Shown in pieces: positions 36,001-45,437 of a DNA stretch of 64,000 bases. Source of the DNA: UBA2336 sp049306095 (lineage in GTDB: Bacteria; Bacteroidota; Bacteroidia; Cytophagales; Cyclobacteriaceae); assembly GCA_049306095.1 (NCBI GenBank), contig JBAQPU010000030.1, forward strand, positions 152,942 through 216,941, read 5' to 3'. A program made the translations under genes and the position numbers. The notes beneath the pieces are model-generated. The model made no database searches. It was not told the DNA's origin and saw only the letters and a program-made list of their open reading frames with translations. Every line of letters starts with the position of its first letter. Positions within the stretch are counted from its first letter, which is position 1.

Positions 36001-37047
36001 TTAATTTTTATTTGCCAGTTGTCCGCATGCAGCATCAATATCCTGACCGCGGCTTTTACGAATGTGAGAAAGAGTTCCGTGCTTTTCAAGGATTCGTTGG
36101 TACATCGCAATGGCCTTGTCAGGAGCTTGTTGAAATTCACCATCGTCAATTGGATTGTACTGGATCAGGTTCACTTTAGAGGGTATGATCTTGCAAAATT
36201 TGGCCAAAGCCAATGCATCTTCCTCTTTGTCGTTCACATCCTTCCAAACAACATACTCATACGTGACTTTTCGTTTTGTCTTTTTGTACCAATACTGTAA
36301 TGCCTCACCCAATTCTTCGAGCGAATTTGTATCGTTGATGGGCATCATCGATGACCGGGTTTTATTGATAGCCGAGTGAAGAGAAACCGCCAGGTTAAAC
36401 TTTACCCCATCATCGGCCATTTTCTTAATCATTTTTGTAACCCCCACGGTTGAAAGCGTGATGCGCTTGGACGCCATGTTGAGGCCATCGGGCGAAGTAA
36501 TTTTATCAATGGCTGCTATCACATTACTGTAGTTCAGCAATGGCTCGCCCATGCCCATGAAAACAATGTTGGTAAGGGGGCGGTTAAAAAATAATTCAGC
36601 CTGTTGTTTGATGGCGACTACCTGATCATAAATTTCATCAGGATTTAAGTTGCGTTGCCGTTTTAGGCGGGCGGTGGCACAAAATTTACAAGCCAGGCTG
36701 CAGCCGACCTGTGATGAAACACAGGCGGTGATTCGATCTTCGGTAGGAATGAGAACGGATTCAACAATTAATCCATCGTGAAGTTTAACAGCATTTTTGA
36801 TGGTGCCATCCATGCTGCGCTGCATGGTGTCTACCAGAATGTGGTTGATGGTGAAGTGTTCTTTAAGCAGGTCGCGCGTTTGGAGCGATATGTTTGTCAT
36901 CTGGTCAAAATCCTTCACCGATTTCTTCCAAAGCCACTCATACACCTGCCTGGCCCGAAAGGGCTTATCGTTATGCTGAACAAAAAAATCGATCAGCTCT
37001 TCAACCTGTAGTTTGCGAATGTCTCGTTTTTCGCCTGTCGTGATCAT
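36001..37047 (-). CDS. rlmN: Dual-specificity 23S rRNA/tRNA methyltransferase
   Basis: Radical-SAM enzyme that methylates C2 of adenosine in 23S rRNA and tRNAs. The cluster motif CSLACKFC (CxxxCxxC) is at residues 116-123 from the start used here. GMGEPLLNY follows, and the second catalytic cysteine lies in the C-terminal RGQDIDAACGQL. The start at 37047 (MITTGEKRDIRKL) is chosen over an in-frame ATG at 37071 because family members begin near KRDIRKL. About 348 residues. Confidence 0.95.
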   Translation of the reverse strand: MITTGEKRDIRKLQVEELIDFFVQHNDKPFRARQVYEWLWKKSVKDFDQMTNISLQTRDLLKEHFTINHILVDTMQRSMDGTIKNAVKLHDGLIVESVLIPTEDRITACVSSQVGCSLACKFCATARLKRQRNLNPDEIYDQVVAIKQQAELFFNRPLTNIVFMGMGEPLLNYSNVIAAIDKITSPDGLNMASKRITLSTVGVTKMIKKMADDGVKFNLAVSLHSAINKTRSSMMPINDTNSLEELGEALQYWYKKTKRKVTYEYVVWKDVNDKEEDALALAKFCKIIPSKVNLIQYNPIDDGEFQQAPDKAIAMYQRILEKHGTLSHIRKSRGQDIDAACGQLANKN

Positions 37048-37217
37048 GGTGATGGTAAATGACAACTGCAAAGGTAGATAAATAAGTCAGGCAGAACACC
37101 GGCTTGAAAAGAGGCCTGAGCGGAACCTTATGTATTAAATTAAATCAGGCTTCCCTGCTTAAATCCATTGCAAAGTCAGTAATTCCACAGTAACTTTTAC
37201 CCTTTATGTTTTAAACT

Positions 37218-38282
37218 ATGAAGAGCACAGCCGTTATAATAACAGGAGGTTATCTCGATACGATTAATGCTAAAACAGCACATGGATTGATTCGTGGCAC
37301 CGAGCGATTTGATATCCTGGGTATAGTAGATTCCAAAGCAGCCGGCAAAGATGCCGGTGAGGTGTTGGACGGAAAGCACCGCAATCTGCCTGTGTATGCC
37401 ACCTTAAGCGATTTCATTAAGTCTGGAAAGAAAGCAAAGTATGCCGTAATCGGTGTAGCCACGAAGGGGGGCGTTATTCCTGAATCGTTAAGCGTGTTGC
37501 TGGCCGAAGCACTTGAAAGTGGATTCAGTATTATCAACGGTCTTCACGATTATGTTTCAGATCACCCTGACCTGGCAGAGCTTGCCAGAAAAAAAGGCCT
37601 GGAGATTATTGATGTGCGCAAGCCAAAGAAATTTAACGACCTCCATTTCTGGAACGGCAAAATAAAGGAAGTGAAATGTCCAAAGGTAGCTGTGCTGGGT
37701 ACCGACTGTGCATTGGGTAAGCGTACCACCACCCGAATTTTAGTGGAGGCGATGCGAAAGGCCGGATATAAAGCCGAGATGATTTATACCGGTCAAACCG
37801 GCTGGATGCAGGGTGCCAAGTATGGTTTTGTTTTTGATTCGACCCTAAACGATTTTATCTCGGGCGAAATGGAGCATGCCCTGTGGGAGTGCTATAAAAA
37901 TGAAAAGCCTGATATTATTTTTATTGAAGGGCAGTCTGCTTTGCGAAACCCCAGCGGCCCGGCCGGTGCCGAGTGGATCATTTCGGCAGATGCAAATGTG
38001 GTTGTGCTTCAACACAACCCTACACGCAAGCGGTACAAAGACCTGGAGTTTTATCCGGCCGATATCCCCTCGGTGCAGGATGAAATTAATCTCATTAAAA
38101 TTTATGGAGCACAAACTGTTGCCCTTACCCTTAATACCGCTAAAGTAAACCCCGAAGAAGCACGTCAATATGCTGGTGATTTTGAAAAGAACCTCGGCAT
38201 TCCTACGGTGCTGCCACTGGAAGAGGGTGTTGAAAAACTTGTTCCTGTATTTGAAAAACTGATAAAGCAAGCGAACGCATGA
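37218..38282 (+). CDS. DUF1611 family protein, partner of dipeptide epimerase
   Basis: A 354-residue cytoplasmic protein with an N-terminal Rossmann-like domain (residues ~1-150) and a C-terminal P-loop-containing DUF1611 domain (GTDCALGKRTTTRILVEAM, residues ~158-176, then YTGQTGWMQGAKYG and PDIIFIEGQSALRNP). It overlaps the dipeptide epimerase start by 4 bases (ATGA), so the two are translationally coupled. From general knowledge such genes are often linked to the epimerase; catalytic role is not established, and kinase- or ligase-like chemistry on peptides is a guess based on the P-loop. Confidence 0.85.
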   Translation: MKSTAVIITGGYLDTINAKTAHGLIRGTERFDILGIVDSKAAGKDAGEVLDGKHRNLPVYATLSDFIKSGKKAKYAVIGVATKGGVIPESLSVLLAEALESGFSIINGLHDYVSDHPDLAELARKKGLEIIDVRKPKKFNDLHFWNGKIKEVKCPKVAVLGTDCALGKRTTTRILVEAMRKAGYKAEMIYTGQTGWMQGAKYGFVFDSTLNDFISGEMEHALWECYKNEKPDIIFIEGQSALRNPSGPAGAEWIISADANVVVLQHNPTRKRYKDLEFYPADIPSVQDEINLIKIYGAQTVALTLNTAKVNPEEARQYAGDFEKNLGIPTVLPLEEGVEKLVPVFEKLIKQANA

Positions 38283-39346
38283 AAATAAAAAATATTAAAA
38301 TCTGGAATGCCGATTTAGGAAACACCAGGCCCTATACCATTGCATTTAAAACCGTAGATGAAGTTCGGAATGCTTTTGTGCAGATTGAACTTGAAAACGG
38401 AATCACGGGAATTGGTTCGGGGAATCCCAGTGAATATGTAGTGGGAGAGAATATCAACCAAACCATTGCGATGTTGCAGGAAAAGAATGTGGAGTTTTTG
38501 ATTGGTCGCGACATCCGGGAGTTTAATCAGTTGCTTTTCGAAGTTCTTCAGAAATTTCCGAAAAACCCCGCTGTGCGTGCGGCATTGGACATTGCGTTAC
38601 ATGATACATTTTCAAAATTTTTAGGAGTGCCGTTGGTAAAGTTTTTAGGCCAGAAGATCAAAACGCTTTTGACCTCGAATACCATTGGAATAAAAAATGT
38701 GGAGGAAACAGTGAAGGAAGCTATCGACTACGATAAACAGGGGTTTAAAGTGTTGAAAGTAAAATTGGGGAAAGACCTGGAAGAGGATATTGAACGATTG
38801 GTTAAACTTCGCGAGCACTTTGGCAACCGAATGGTTATTCGCATAGATGCCAATCAAGGGTACTCCGTGCAGCAAACGATTGATTTCTTTAATCGCACCA
38901 AAGCGTTGGATATTGAGTTGATCGAACAGCCGCTTCCGGCAAAGGCCGTGAATGAAATGAAAGGGTTGCCGGAAGAAATTAAAAATAAAATAGCTGCCGA
39001 TGAGTCACTGATCTCCCCAAAAGATGCGGTTGAATTAGTGAAGTCGCCTCGTGCCGCAGGAATTTTTAACATTAAGCTGATGAAGTGCGGGGGCGTTAGT
39101 CAGGGGTTGAAAATTGCCGACATTGCCCTCCACGAAGGAGTTGATTTGTTTTGGGGTTGCAACGATGAAAGCGCGGTGAGCATTACCGCTGCACTCCATG
39201 CCGCGTTTGCCTGCTCCAACACGAAATACATCGATTTGGATGGAAGCCTTGATTTAGGCCGGGATGTTGTGAAAGGCGGGTTTATCCTTAAAGACGGTTA
39301 TATGTCATGTTCAGATAAACCCGGGTTAGGTTTAGAGTTGGTTTAG
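38279..39346 (+). CDS. Dipeptide epimerase of the enolase superfamily
   Basis: Probable L-Ala-D/L-Glu-type epimerase that recycles peptidoglycan-derived dipeptides. 355 residues, two-domain enolase superfamily. The acid/base lysines are in KVLKVKLG (K160/K162) and NIKLMKCGG (K266); metal ligands are D190 (RIDANQG), E216 (IEQPL) and D241 (AADESL). DLDGS (D319/D321) is the DxD signature that binds the dipeptide amino group. The exact dipeptide cannot be told from the sequence. Co-translated with DUF1611 gene upstream. Confidence 0.9.
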   Translation: MKIKNIKIWNADLGNTRPYTIAFKTVDEVRNAFVQIELENGITGIGSGNPSEYVVGENINQTIAMLQEKNVEFLIGRDIREFNQLLFEVLQKFPKNPAVRAALDIALHDTFSKFLGVPLVKFLGQKIKTLLTSNTIGIKNVEETVKEAIDYDKQGFKVLKVKLGKDLEEDIERLVKLREHFGNRMVIRIDANQGYSVQQTIDFFNRTKALDIELIEQPLPAKAVNEMKGLPEEIKNKIAADESLISPKDAVELVKSPRAAGIFNIKLMKCGGVSQGLKIADIALHEGVDLFWGCNDESAVSITAALHAAFACSNTKYIDLDGSLDLGRDVVKGGFILKDGYMSCSDKPGLGLELV

Positions 39347-39398
39347 GCAACAAACGTTAATCTTTATCCGTAAGTAGTGAAAACCAAATCCCTATTCT

Positions 39399-39836
39399 AT
39401 GGCAAAGTTTACAACCATTCTATTTTGCTTTCTTTTTTGTGTTTCGTGGGTTCTAGCCCAGGAATCTGCTGACGAAACTGCCATACGTAACACCATCTCT
39501 GATTATTTTGAAGGAGTAGTTAATGGTGACACGATTCGGATGAGGGAAGCCTTCCATCCTTCGGCCTCCATGAAATATGTTGATTATCAAACCGGTGAAT
39601 ACAAAGATGTACCCATTGCGGATTTCCTGAACAGACTCAAAGCAAATGCCGGTAAGAAGACGGGGCGAAAAACAAAAATTGTGTATATCAATTTGAAAGG
39701 AACCGCTGCGCAGGCCCGGTTGGAAATTGATGGAGGAACCTTTTATTTTCACGACTACATGAACCTGCTCAAGATTGATGGCCAGTGGAGAATTGTGAGC
39801 AAGATTTTTTGGCGAGAGGATAAACCAAAACCGTAG
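39399..39836 (+). CDS. Secreted lumazine-binding-like (SnoaL/NTF2 fold) protein
   Basis: A 145-residue exported protein with signal MAKFTTILFCFLFCVSWVLAQ. The mature part has the NTF2-like pattern of putative lumazine-binding proteins: ETAIRNTISDYFEGVVNGDTIRMREAFHPSA, then a cone-shaped sheet ending MNLLKIDGQWRIVSKIFW. No catalytic residues are obvious. Follows the epimerase on the same strand after 52 bases. Function unknown. Confidence 0.8.
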   Translation: MAKFTTILFCFLFCVSWVLAQESADETAIRNTISDYFEGVVNGDTIRMREAFHPSASMKYVDYQTGEYKDVPIADFLNRLKANAGKKTGRKTKIVYINLKGTAAQARLEIDGGTFYFHDYMNLLKIDGQWRIVSKIFWREDKPKP

Positions 39837-39850
39837 AGACGCATTTATCC

Positions 39851-39903
39851 GTGGTTTGTGTCGCACAAACCACCTTTCATTTCGGTCTGTTGAAAACAGA
39901 CCG
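39851..39903. repeat. Two compact hairpins after the lumazine-binding-like gene
   Basis: Two perfect stems stand back to back: GTGGTTTGTG (39851-39860) pairs with 39864-39873 around a 3-base loop, and CGGTCTGTT (39883-39891) pairs with 39895-39903, also 3-base loop. Neither is followed by a T tract. They open a 200-base gap between convergent genes that is packed with hairpins; no gene is seen in that gap. Confidence 0.7.
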
Positions 39904-39931
39904 AGGATGAAGATTTGGGAAAAGCAGAAAA

Positions 39932-39960
39932 TAAAAAACCCCGAGGAACCACCCTCGGGG
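39932..39960 (-). terminator. Terminator of clpB
   Basis: Stem CCCCGAGG (39939-39946) with its complement (39953-39960), loop of 6; on the minus strand the stem is followed by a T run (AAAAAA at 39933-39938 on +). This is an intrinsic terminator for the clpB transcript, 77 bases after its stop. Two smaller inverted repeats, CCTGCC/GGCAGG (39982-39997) and CCCGC/GCGGG (40006-40022), lie between it and the gene. Confidence 0.85.
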
Positions 39961-40036
39961 CAATCAACCAAACCCCTCAACCCTTCCTGCCGTCAGGCAG
40001 GCCTCCCGCTAGAAACGCGGGATTTCCTTAAACCAC

Positions 40037-42655
40037 TTACATAACAACAGTTGCTTCCTCAAGGTTCTCGAAAATGAAATCTGTTTCATTTTTTATTTCA
40101 ACCAGGATCACAGAATCTTTATGAACCTTGCCAGACAATATTTGTTTGGAAAGTTCGTTTAGAATTTCCGTCTGGAATACACGCTTCAATGGTCGCGCGC
40201 CAAATTGAGGGTCGAACCCAAGTTTAGCCAGCCGGTCACGGGCGGCATCTGAAATTTCAATGCGTACCCCTGCCTCTTCCAGTCGCTTCCTAATAACCTC
40301 TACCTGTATGTCCACAATCTTACGGATGTCCTGCTGACTTAACGGGCGGAACATGATGATTTCATCAATTCTGTTTACAAACTCAGGCCGAACCGTTTTT
40401 CGTAATAGCGCCAGGACTTCTTCTTTTGTGCTTTCGAGGACTTCAAAAAAATTATCATTTGTAATTTTTTCGAAACTCTCCTGGATGATGTGCGAACCAA
40501 TATTGGTGGTCATGATAATAATCGTGTTTTTGAAATTCGCTACACGACCCTTATTGTCAGTTAACCTTCCGTCATCGAGTACCTGTAATAAAATATTGAA
40601 TACATCCGGATGCGCTTTTTCAATTTCATCCAGCAATACAACTGAGTATGGCTTCCGCCTGATGGCTTCCGTTAATTGTCCGCCTTCATCGTATCCAACA
40701 TAACCGGGAGGGGCGCCAATCAAGCGGCTTACGCTGTGGCGTTCCTGGTACTCACTCATATCAATGCGCACCATGGCGTGTTCATCATTGAATAAATAAT
40801 CAGCCAGTGCTTTCGACAGTTCGGTTTTGCCTACCCCGGTGGTTCCCATAAAAATGAACGAACCGATGGGCCGTTTTGGGTCTTGTAAGCCCGCGCGACT
40901 TCTGCGCACTGCATCACTTAAAGCACGAATGGCTTCTTCCTGTCCCGCTACGCGCTTGCTTAATTCTTTTTCAAGATTGAGCAATTTTTCGCGATCGCTT
41001 TGCAGCATTTTAGAAACTGGTATGCCGGTCCACTTCGCTACTACTTCGGCAATGTCCTCGCTGTCCACTTCTTCTTTCAACAGCGACTTTTCACCTTGCA
41101 TTTCCTTCATCCGCTTCTGGAAGTCATCCAATTTTTTCTCGGCCTCCGTTATTTTTCCATAGCGGATTTCAGCCACCTTGCCGTAGTCGCCTGTTTTTTC
41201 AGCCTGTTCAGCTTCAAACTTTAGTTTATCGATGGATTCTTTCTGCTTTTGAATGCCATGGACCACCTCTTTCTCGCTGTCCCACTTAGCCTTTAATGAG
41301 TTGCGTTCCTCCGAAAGCTCAGCAATCTCTTTCGTTAAGATGTTTTCTTTTTCCTTGTCCTTTTCCCTGCGAATGGCTTCGCGTTCAATTTCAAGCTGCA
41401 TGATCTTCCGGTTTAACTCGTCAAGCTCTTCCGGTAACGAATCCATCTCAAGCCGTAGTTTGGAAGCAGCTTCATCCATCAGGTCAATGGCTTTGTCGGG
41501 AAGAAACCGATCGCTGATGTAACGACTCGATAATTCCACTGCAGAAATAACGGCATCATCTTTTATGCGCACACCGTGGTGTAGTTCGTATTTATCTTTG
41601 ATGCCGCGTAAAATGGAAATGGAATCCTCCATGGAGGGCTCATCCACCATTACAGCCTGGAATCTACGTTCGAGCGCTTTGTCTTTTTCAATGTATTTCT
41701 GATATTCTTTTAAAGTGGTAGCGCCAATCGCATGAAGTTCGCCTCTTGCCAAAGCCGGCTTCAGTAAGTTGGCGGCATCCATGGCGCCTTCACCACCACC
41801 GCCCGCACCAATTAAGGTGTGGATTTCGTCAATGAACAAAATAATTTGACCGTTGGAATCTGTTACTTCTTTGATAACAGATTTCAGGCGTTCTTCAAAT
41901 TCTCCTTTGTACTTGGCACCGGCTACCAGCAAGCCCATGTCTAACGATACCAGAATTTTGCTTTTCAAATTTTCCGGAACGTCACCGTTCACAATGCGTT
42001 GGGCCATGCCTTCGACAATGGCAGTTTTACCAACTCCCGGTTCACCTAAAAGTATCGGGTTATTTTTTGTTCTTCGCGAAAGAATTTGCAATACCCGCCT
42101 GATTTCTTCATCGCGGCCAATCACCGGATCAATTTTGCCCTGCTTGGCAAGATCGTTCAGGTTCTTAGAATAGCGCTCAAGTGATTTGTATTTCGCCTCT
42201 GCGTTTTGATCGGTGACTTTCGATCCGCCACGAAGTTCTTTCATTGCTTTTATGAGTCCGGCACGTTCAAAGCCTGCATCTTTCATAATGGACGCAACCT
42301 TGTCTTTCGTGCCAAGCAATGCCAGCAGCAGATGCTCTACCGCAATGTATTCGTCTTTAAACTCGCGTAATTCTTTTTCAGCCTGCTGAAGAACAGCATT
42401 GGTAGTAGTTGATAAATAAGGTTGCTGGCCGGAAACACGCGGATAGCCGTTGACAATTTCTTCCAACTTCGTTTGGAGAATGGTTTTATTTACATTCAGC
42501 TTTTTGGCGATGTACCCGGAAACATTTTCATCGGTTTCAAGAATAGCTTTTAACAGGTGACCAGGCTCAATAGCCTGTTGTTGTTTGCTCATGGCAATTT
42601 CAGCTGATTTTTGCAGCGCTTCCTGTGATTTAATCGTGAATTTCTCGAAGTTCAT
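40037..42655 (-). CDS. clpB: ClpB disaggregase
   Basis: Hsp100 AAA+ chaperone that, with DnaK, extracts polypeptides from aggregates. 872 residues from the ATG at 42655 (MNFEKFTIKSQEAL); the longer frame to 42700 adds an atypical extension. It has an N-terminal double Clp-N domain, AAA1 with GEPGVGKT and the KYKGEFEERLKSV pore region, a coiled-coil middle domain (residues ~400-520, rich in Glu/Lys), and AAA2 with GTTGVGKTELSKALA and IGAPPGYVGYDEGGQL. A strong terminator follows. Divergent from glycogen synthase by 128 bases. Confidence 0.97.
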   Translation of the reverse strand: MNFEKFTIKSQEALQKSAEIAMSKQQQAIEPGHLLKAILETDENVSGYIAKKLNVNKTILQTKLEEIVNGYPRVSGQQPYLSTTTNAVLQQAEKELREFKDEYIAVEHLLLALLGTKDKVASIMKDAGFERAGLIKAMKELRGGSKVTDQNAEAKYKSLERYSKNLNDLAKQGKIDPVIGRDEEIRRVLQILSRRTKNNPILLGEPGVGKTAIVEGMAQRIVNGDVPENLKSKILVSLDMGLLVAGAKYKGEFEERLKSVIKEVTDSNGQIILFIDEIHTLIGAGGGGEGAMDAANLLKPALARGELHAIGATTLKEYQKYIEKDKALERRFQAVMVDEPSMEDSISILRGIKDKYELHHGVRIKDDAVISAVELSSRYISDRFLPDKAIDLMDEAASKLRLEMDSLPEELDELNRKIMQLEIEREAIRREKDKEKENILTKEIAELSEERNSLKAKWDSEKEVVHGIQKQKESIDKLKFEAEQAEKTGDYGKVAEIRYGKITEAEKKLDDFQKRMKEMQGEKSLLKEEVDSEDIAEVVAKWTGIPVSKMLQSDREKLLNLEKELSKRVAGQEEAIRALSDAVRRSRAGLQDPKRPIGSFIFMGTTGVGKTELSKALADYLFNDEHAMVRIDMSEYQERHSVSRLIGAPPGYVGYDEGGQLTEAIRRKPYSVVLLDEIEKAHPDVFNILLQVLDDGRLTDNKGRVANFKNTIIIMTTNIGSHIIQESFEKITNDNFFEVLESTKEEVLALLRKTVRPEFVNRIDEIIMFRPLSQQDIRKIVDIQVEVIRKRLEEAGVRIEISDAARDRLAKLGFDPQFGARPLKRVFQTEILNELSKQILSGKVHKDSVILVEIKNETDFIFENLEEATVVM

Positions 42656-42783
42656 ATTCTTCAGTTTCGTTCTCTCTGGTGTTATCAAAACATAATCCAC
42701 GAAGATGAGTGCCCTGAATTCAGAAATTTTGACATTTAATTGATAGATTTAGTAATGTAAAACAGCCATTCTGACTGCATCCA

Positions 42784-44604
42784 ATGACAAAACGCACGGC
42801 CTCCGTTTCGAGTCAACCTTCACCAACGTGTTTGGTAGAAGTAGCTTGGGAAGTATGTAACCAAGTAGGCGGCATCTATACGGTTATTCGTTCAAAGGCA
42901 CCCGCAATGCAGGAACTGCCAGGCACACGATATTGCATGGTGGGACCATTTGTGAATAAGGCTATTCTGGCTGAGTTGGAACTGCTGGATGATTCGCAAG
43001 ATACGTTCGGTTTAGCTGCCGCAGCCTTGCGAAAGAAGGGATACGATGTTCATTATGCCCAGTGGCTTATTACCGGTAAGCCTCATGTTGTGTTGTTAAA
43101 CCCCCACACCATACAGGATAAGGAGTTGAATGTGGTAAAATATCTGCTCTGGAAAAACCATTCGGTTGGTACGCCTACCAATCATACTTTGATCAATGAT
43201 GTGGTGGCGTTTGGATATTTAACCAAGCTTTTTCTCGATGAGTTGGTTAAACTTACCGGCAAGCAGCCGGTGATCGCACATTTTCATGAATGGATGGCGG
43301 GGTTGCCCATTCTTGATATCAGGAAAGAGCGCATGCCGGTGAAAACAATATTTACGACCCATGCCACACAATTAGGAAGACACCTGGCCATTAATTCGCC
43401 ACTCTTTTATGCGCACCTTCCCTTTTTTAAGTGGGAAGAAGAAGCTAAAAAATTTGACATTGAAGCTGAAGCACATATCGAATTCAATTGTGCTAAAAGT
43501 GCCGATGTGTTTACAACGGTTAGCGAGGTAACCGCACGCGAGTGTAAGCATTTACTGAAACGAAAACCCGAAGTAATATTGCCCAATGGGTTGAACATCG
43601 AACGGTTTGAAGCGTTGCACGAGTTTCAGAACCTGCACATGAAGTACAAGGAAGGAATTCATCGGTTTGTGATGGCTCATTTTTTTCCATCGTACTCGTT
43701 CAACCTCGACAAAACCATTTACCTGTTCACATCGGGACGTTATGAGTTTAAGAATAAAGGTTTCGACCTGACACTGGAAGCCTTGTACCGGTTAAATCAA
43801 AAATTGAAATTGGAAAAGTCGGATTTAACGGTGGTAATGTTTTTTGTAACCAAACGTGACTTCTACAGCCTGAAGCCGGAGGTATTGCAATCGAAAGCCA
43901 TGTTGCAGGAAATTTTTCAAACCTGCGGGGCAATTCAGGAACAGTTAGGAAAGCGGTTGTTTTACGAGAGCACGCTTCAGGAGGAAAGCCAGTTTCCGGA
44001 TTTGAATGGTTTTGTTCCGGAATATTGGAAATTACGGTATCGAAGAACGCTGCAATCATGGAAAACAAAAAAGAACCCACTGGTGGTTACACATAAGTTG
44101 GTTAATGAAGGAAGTGATGAAATACTTTCGTTTTTGCAGGCCAAGAAACTTATGAATGGCCGGAAGGACCCTGTAAAGATTGTTTATCATCCTGATTTTA
44201 TCAGTTCCAGCAATCCGTTGTTTGGAATGGAGTATCATCAATTTGTGCGCGGATGCCACCTGGGTATTTTCCCCAGTTACTATGAACCATGGGGGTACAC
44301 TCCGTTGGAGTGTATGGCGAATGGAGTCCCTTCGGTCACCAGCGATTTGTCAGGATTTGGTGACTACCTGCTGAGTCATTTGCCCGACCATGATCAGTAT
44401 GGCCTACATGTTATCGAAAGAGGGAAGCGCACGTTCGATTGGTCAGCCACCCAATTAATGGACGTGTTGTATTCTTTCCTTCAGCAAACCCGCAGAGAGC
44501 GGATTATGCAACGCAATAAAGTGGAGAATAATTCTTCGCATTTCGACTGGTCAAAATTGATTACGCATTATCGGGAGGCGTATCAGCTGGCGATGAAGTC
44601 CTAA
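42784..44604 (+). CDS. Glycogen synthase, GT3 family
   Basis: A 606-residue glycosyltransferase that elongates alpha-1,4-glucan from a nucleotide sugar. It has the eukaryote-type GT3 layout rather than bacterial GlgA: EVCNQVGGIYTVIRSKAP near the N-terminus, HFHEWMAGLPIL, TTHATQLGRHLA, and the C-terminal EX7E-type site YEPWGYTPLECMANGVPSVTSDLSGFG. GT3 enzymes use UDP-glucose in eukaryotes; donor preference here is unknown. ATG at 42784. It ends 3 bases from the convergent glutaminyl cyclase gene. Confidence 0.92.
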   Translation: MTKRTASVSSQPSPTCLVEVAWEVCNQVGGIYTVIRSKAPAMQELPGTRYCMVGPFVNKAILAELELLDDSQDTFGLAAAALRKKGYDVHYAQWLITGKPHVVLLNPHTIQDKELNVVKYLLWKNHSVGTPTNHTLINDVVAFGYLTKLFLDELVKLTGKQPVIAHFHEWMAGLPILDIRKERMPVKTIFTTHATQLGRHLAINSPLFYAHLPFFKWEEEAKKFDIEAEAHIEFNCAKSADVFTTVSEVTARECKHLLKRKPEVILPNGLNIERFEALHEFQNLHMKYKEGIHRFVMAHFFPSYSFNLDKTIYLFTSGRYEFKNKGFDLTLEALYRLNQKLKLEKSDLTVVMFFVTKRDFYSLKPEVLQSKAMLQEIFQTCGAIQEQLGKRLFYESTLQEESQFPDLNGFVPEYWKLRYRRTLQSWKTKKNPLVVTHKLVNEGSDEILSFLQAKKLMNGRKDPVKIVYHPDFISSSNPLFGMEYHQFVRGCHLGIFPSYYEPWGYTPLECMANGVPSVTSDLSGFGDYLLSHLPDHDQYGLHVIERGKRTFDWSATQLMDVLYSFLQQTRRERIMQRNKVENNSSHFDWSKLITHYREAYQLAMKS

Positions 44605-44607
44605 TCT

Positions 44608-45396
44608 CTAAGGGGCTTGTTTTGCCTCTTCATCTTTCAAGCGTACCGCAAACATGGCTGGCCAGTATTTACCCGTGATTAAAAGAGTTTTACTTTTTTG
44701 TTCATATGCAATACCATTCAATACATCAGCCTGGGGGCTCATTTGGGCAATCCGGGTGGCCAGCGAACTAACGTCCATTTTTCCTGCAACGTTTCCTGTT
44801 GCCGGATCAATTTTAAGAATGAAATCGGTTTGCCACTGGTTAGCGTAAATAAATCCTTCAATAAATTCCAGTTCGTTAAGTTGATCCTGCTTGATGCCAT
44901 TTTCGGTAACGTTCAAAACTGAAACTTCCTTAAGTGTGAGGGTATCTAAAAGATGGAGTTTATCGGTGCCGTCACTAACGATAAGGTTTTTTCCGTTGTG
45001 TGTAATGCCCCAGCCCTCGTGGTCGTACTGAAACTCACCTGTTTTTTGAAAGGTGTGTAGGTTGTAAATGAACCCAACTTTGTTTTGCCAGGTGAGCTGA
45101 TATACTTTGTTGTTCAGAATAGTAATACCTTCACCAAAATACTGCTTATCCAACACTACTTTTTTGTTTTGTTTACCGGTAGTAATGGCAACCTCGGCAA
45201 TCCAGGAATTAGCCTGGCCGGTACTTTCGTAGAGTTTCCCCTCATGAATGGTCAGCCCCTGGGTAAAAGCTGTGTTGTCGTGCGGAAAAGTTTTGACCAG
45301 TGTAAAGGGAATCAGGTTATTGTCAATACTGGTTTCATTTTTCTTTCCGCTGCAAGAAAACCCAACAACCAAAACAAGGAGTACCAATCGATTCAT
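44608..45396 (-). CDS. Glutaminyl-peptide cyclotransferase, lipoprotein
   Basis: Beta-propeller glutaminyl cyclase (plant/bacterial type) that converts N-terminal Gln of exported proteins to pyroglutamate. The start at 45396 gives a lipoprotein signal, MNRLVLLVLVVGFSCSGKK (lipid cysteine at residue 14). Family motifs: PHDNTAFTQGL, LYESTGQ, FGEGI, YDHEGWGITHNG, LIVSDGTDKLHLLD, LNELEFIEGFIYANQW. About 262 residues. Likely periplasm-facing. Confidence 0.92.
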   Translation of the reverse strand: MNRLVLLVLVVGFSCSGKKNETSIDNNLIPFTLVKTFPHDNTAFTQGLTIHEGKLYESTGQANSWIAEVAITTGKQNKKVVLDKQYFGEGITILNNKVYQLTWQNKVGFIYNLHTFQKTGEFQYDHEGWGITHNGKNLIVSDGTDKLHLLDTLTLKEVSVLNVTENGIKQDQLNELEFIEGFIYANQWQTDFILKIDPATGNVAGKMDVSSLATRIAQMSPQADVLNGIAYEQKSKTLLITGKYWPAMFAVRLKDEEAKQAP

Positions 45397-45437
45397 GCTG
45401 AAGTTGATCAAAAACGTCAGCAATATAGTTGATAATG

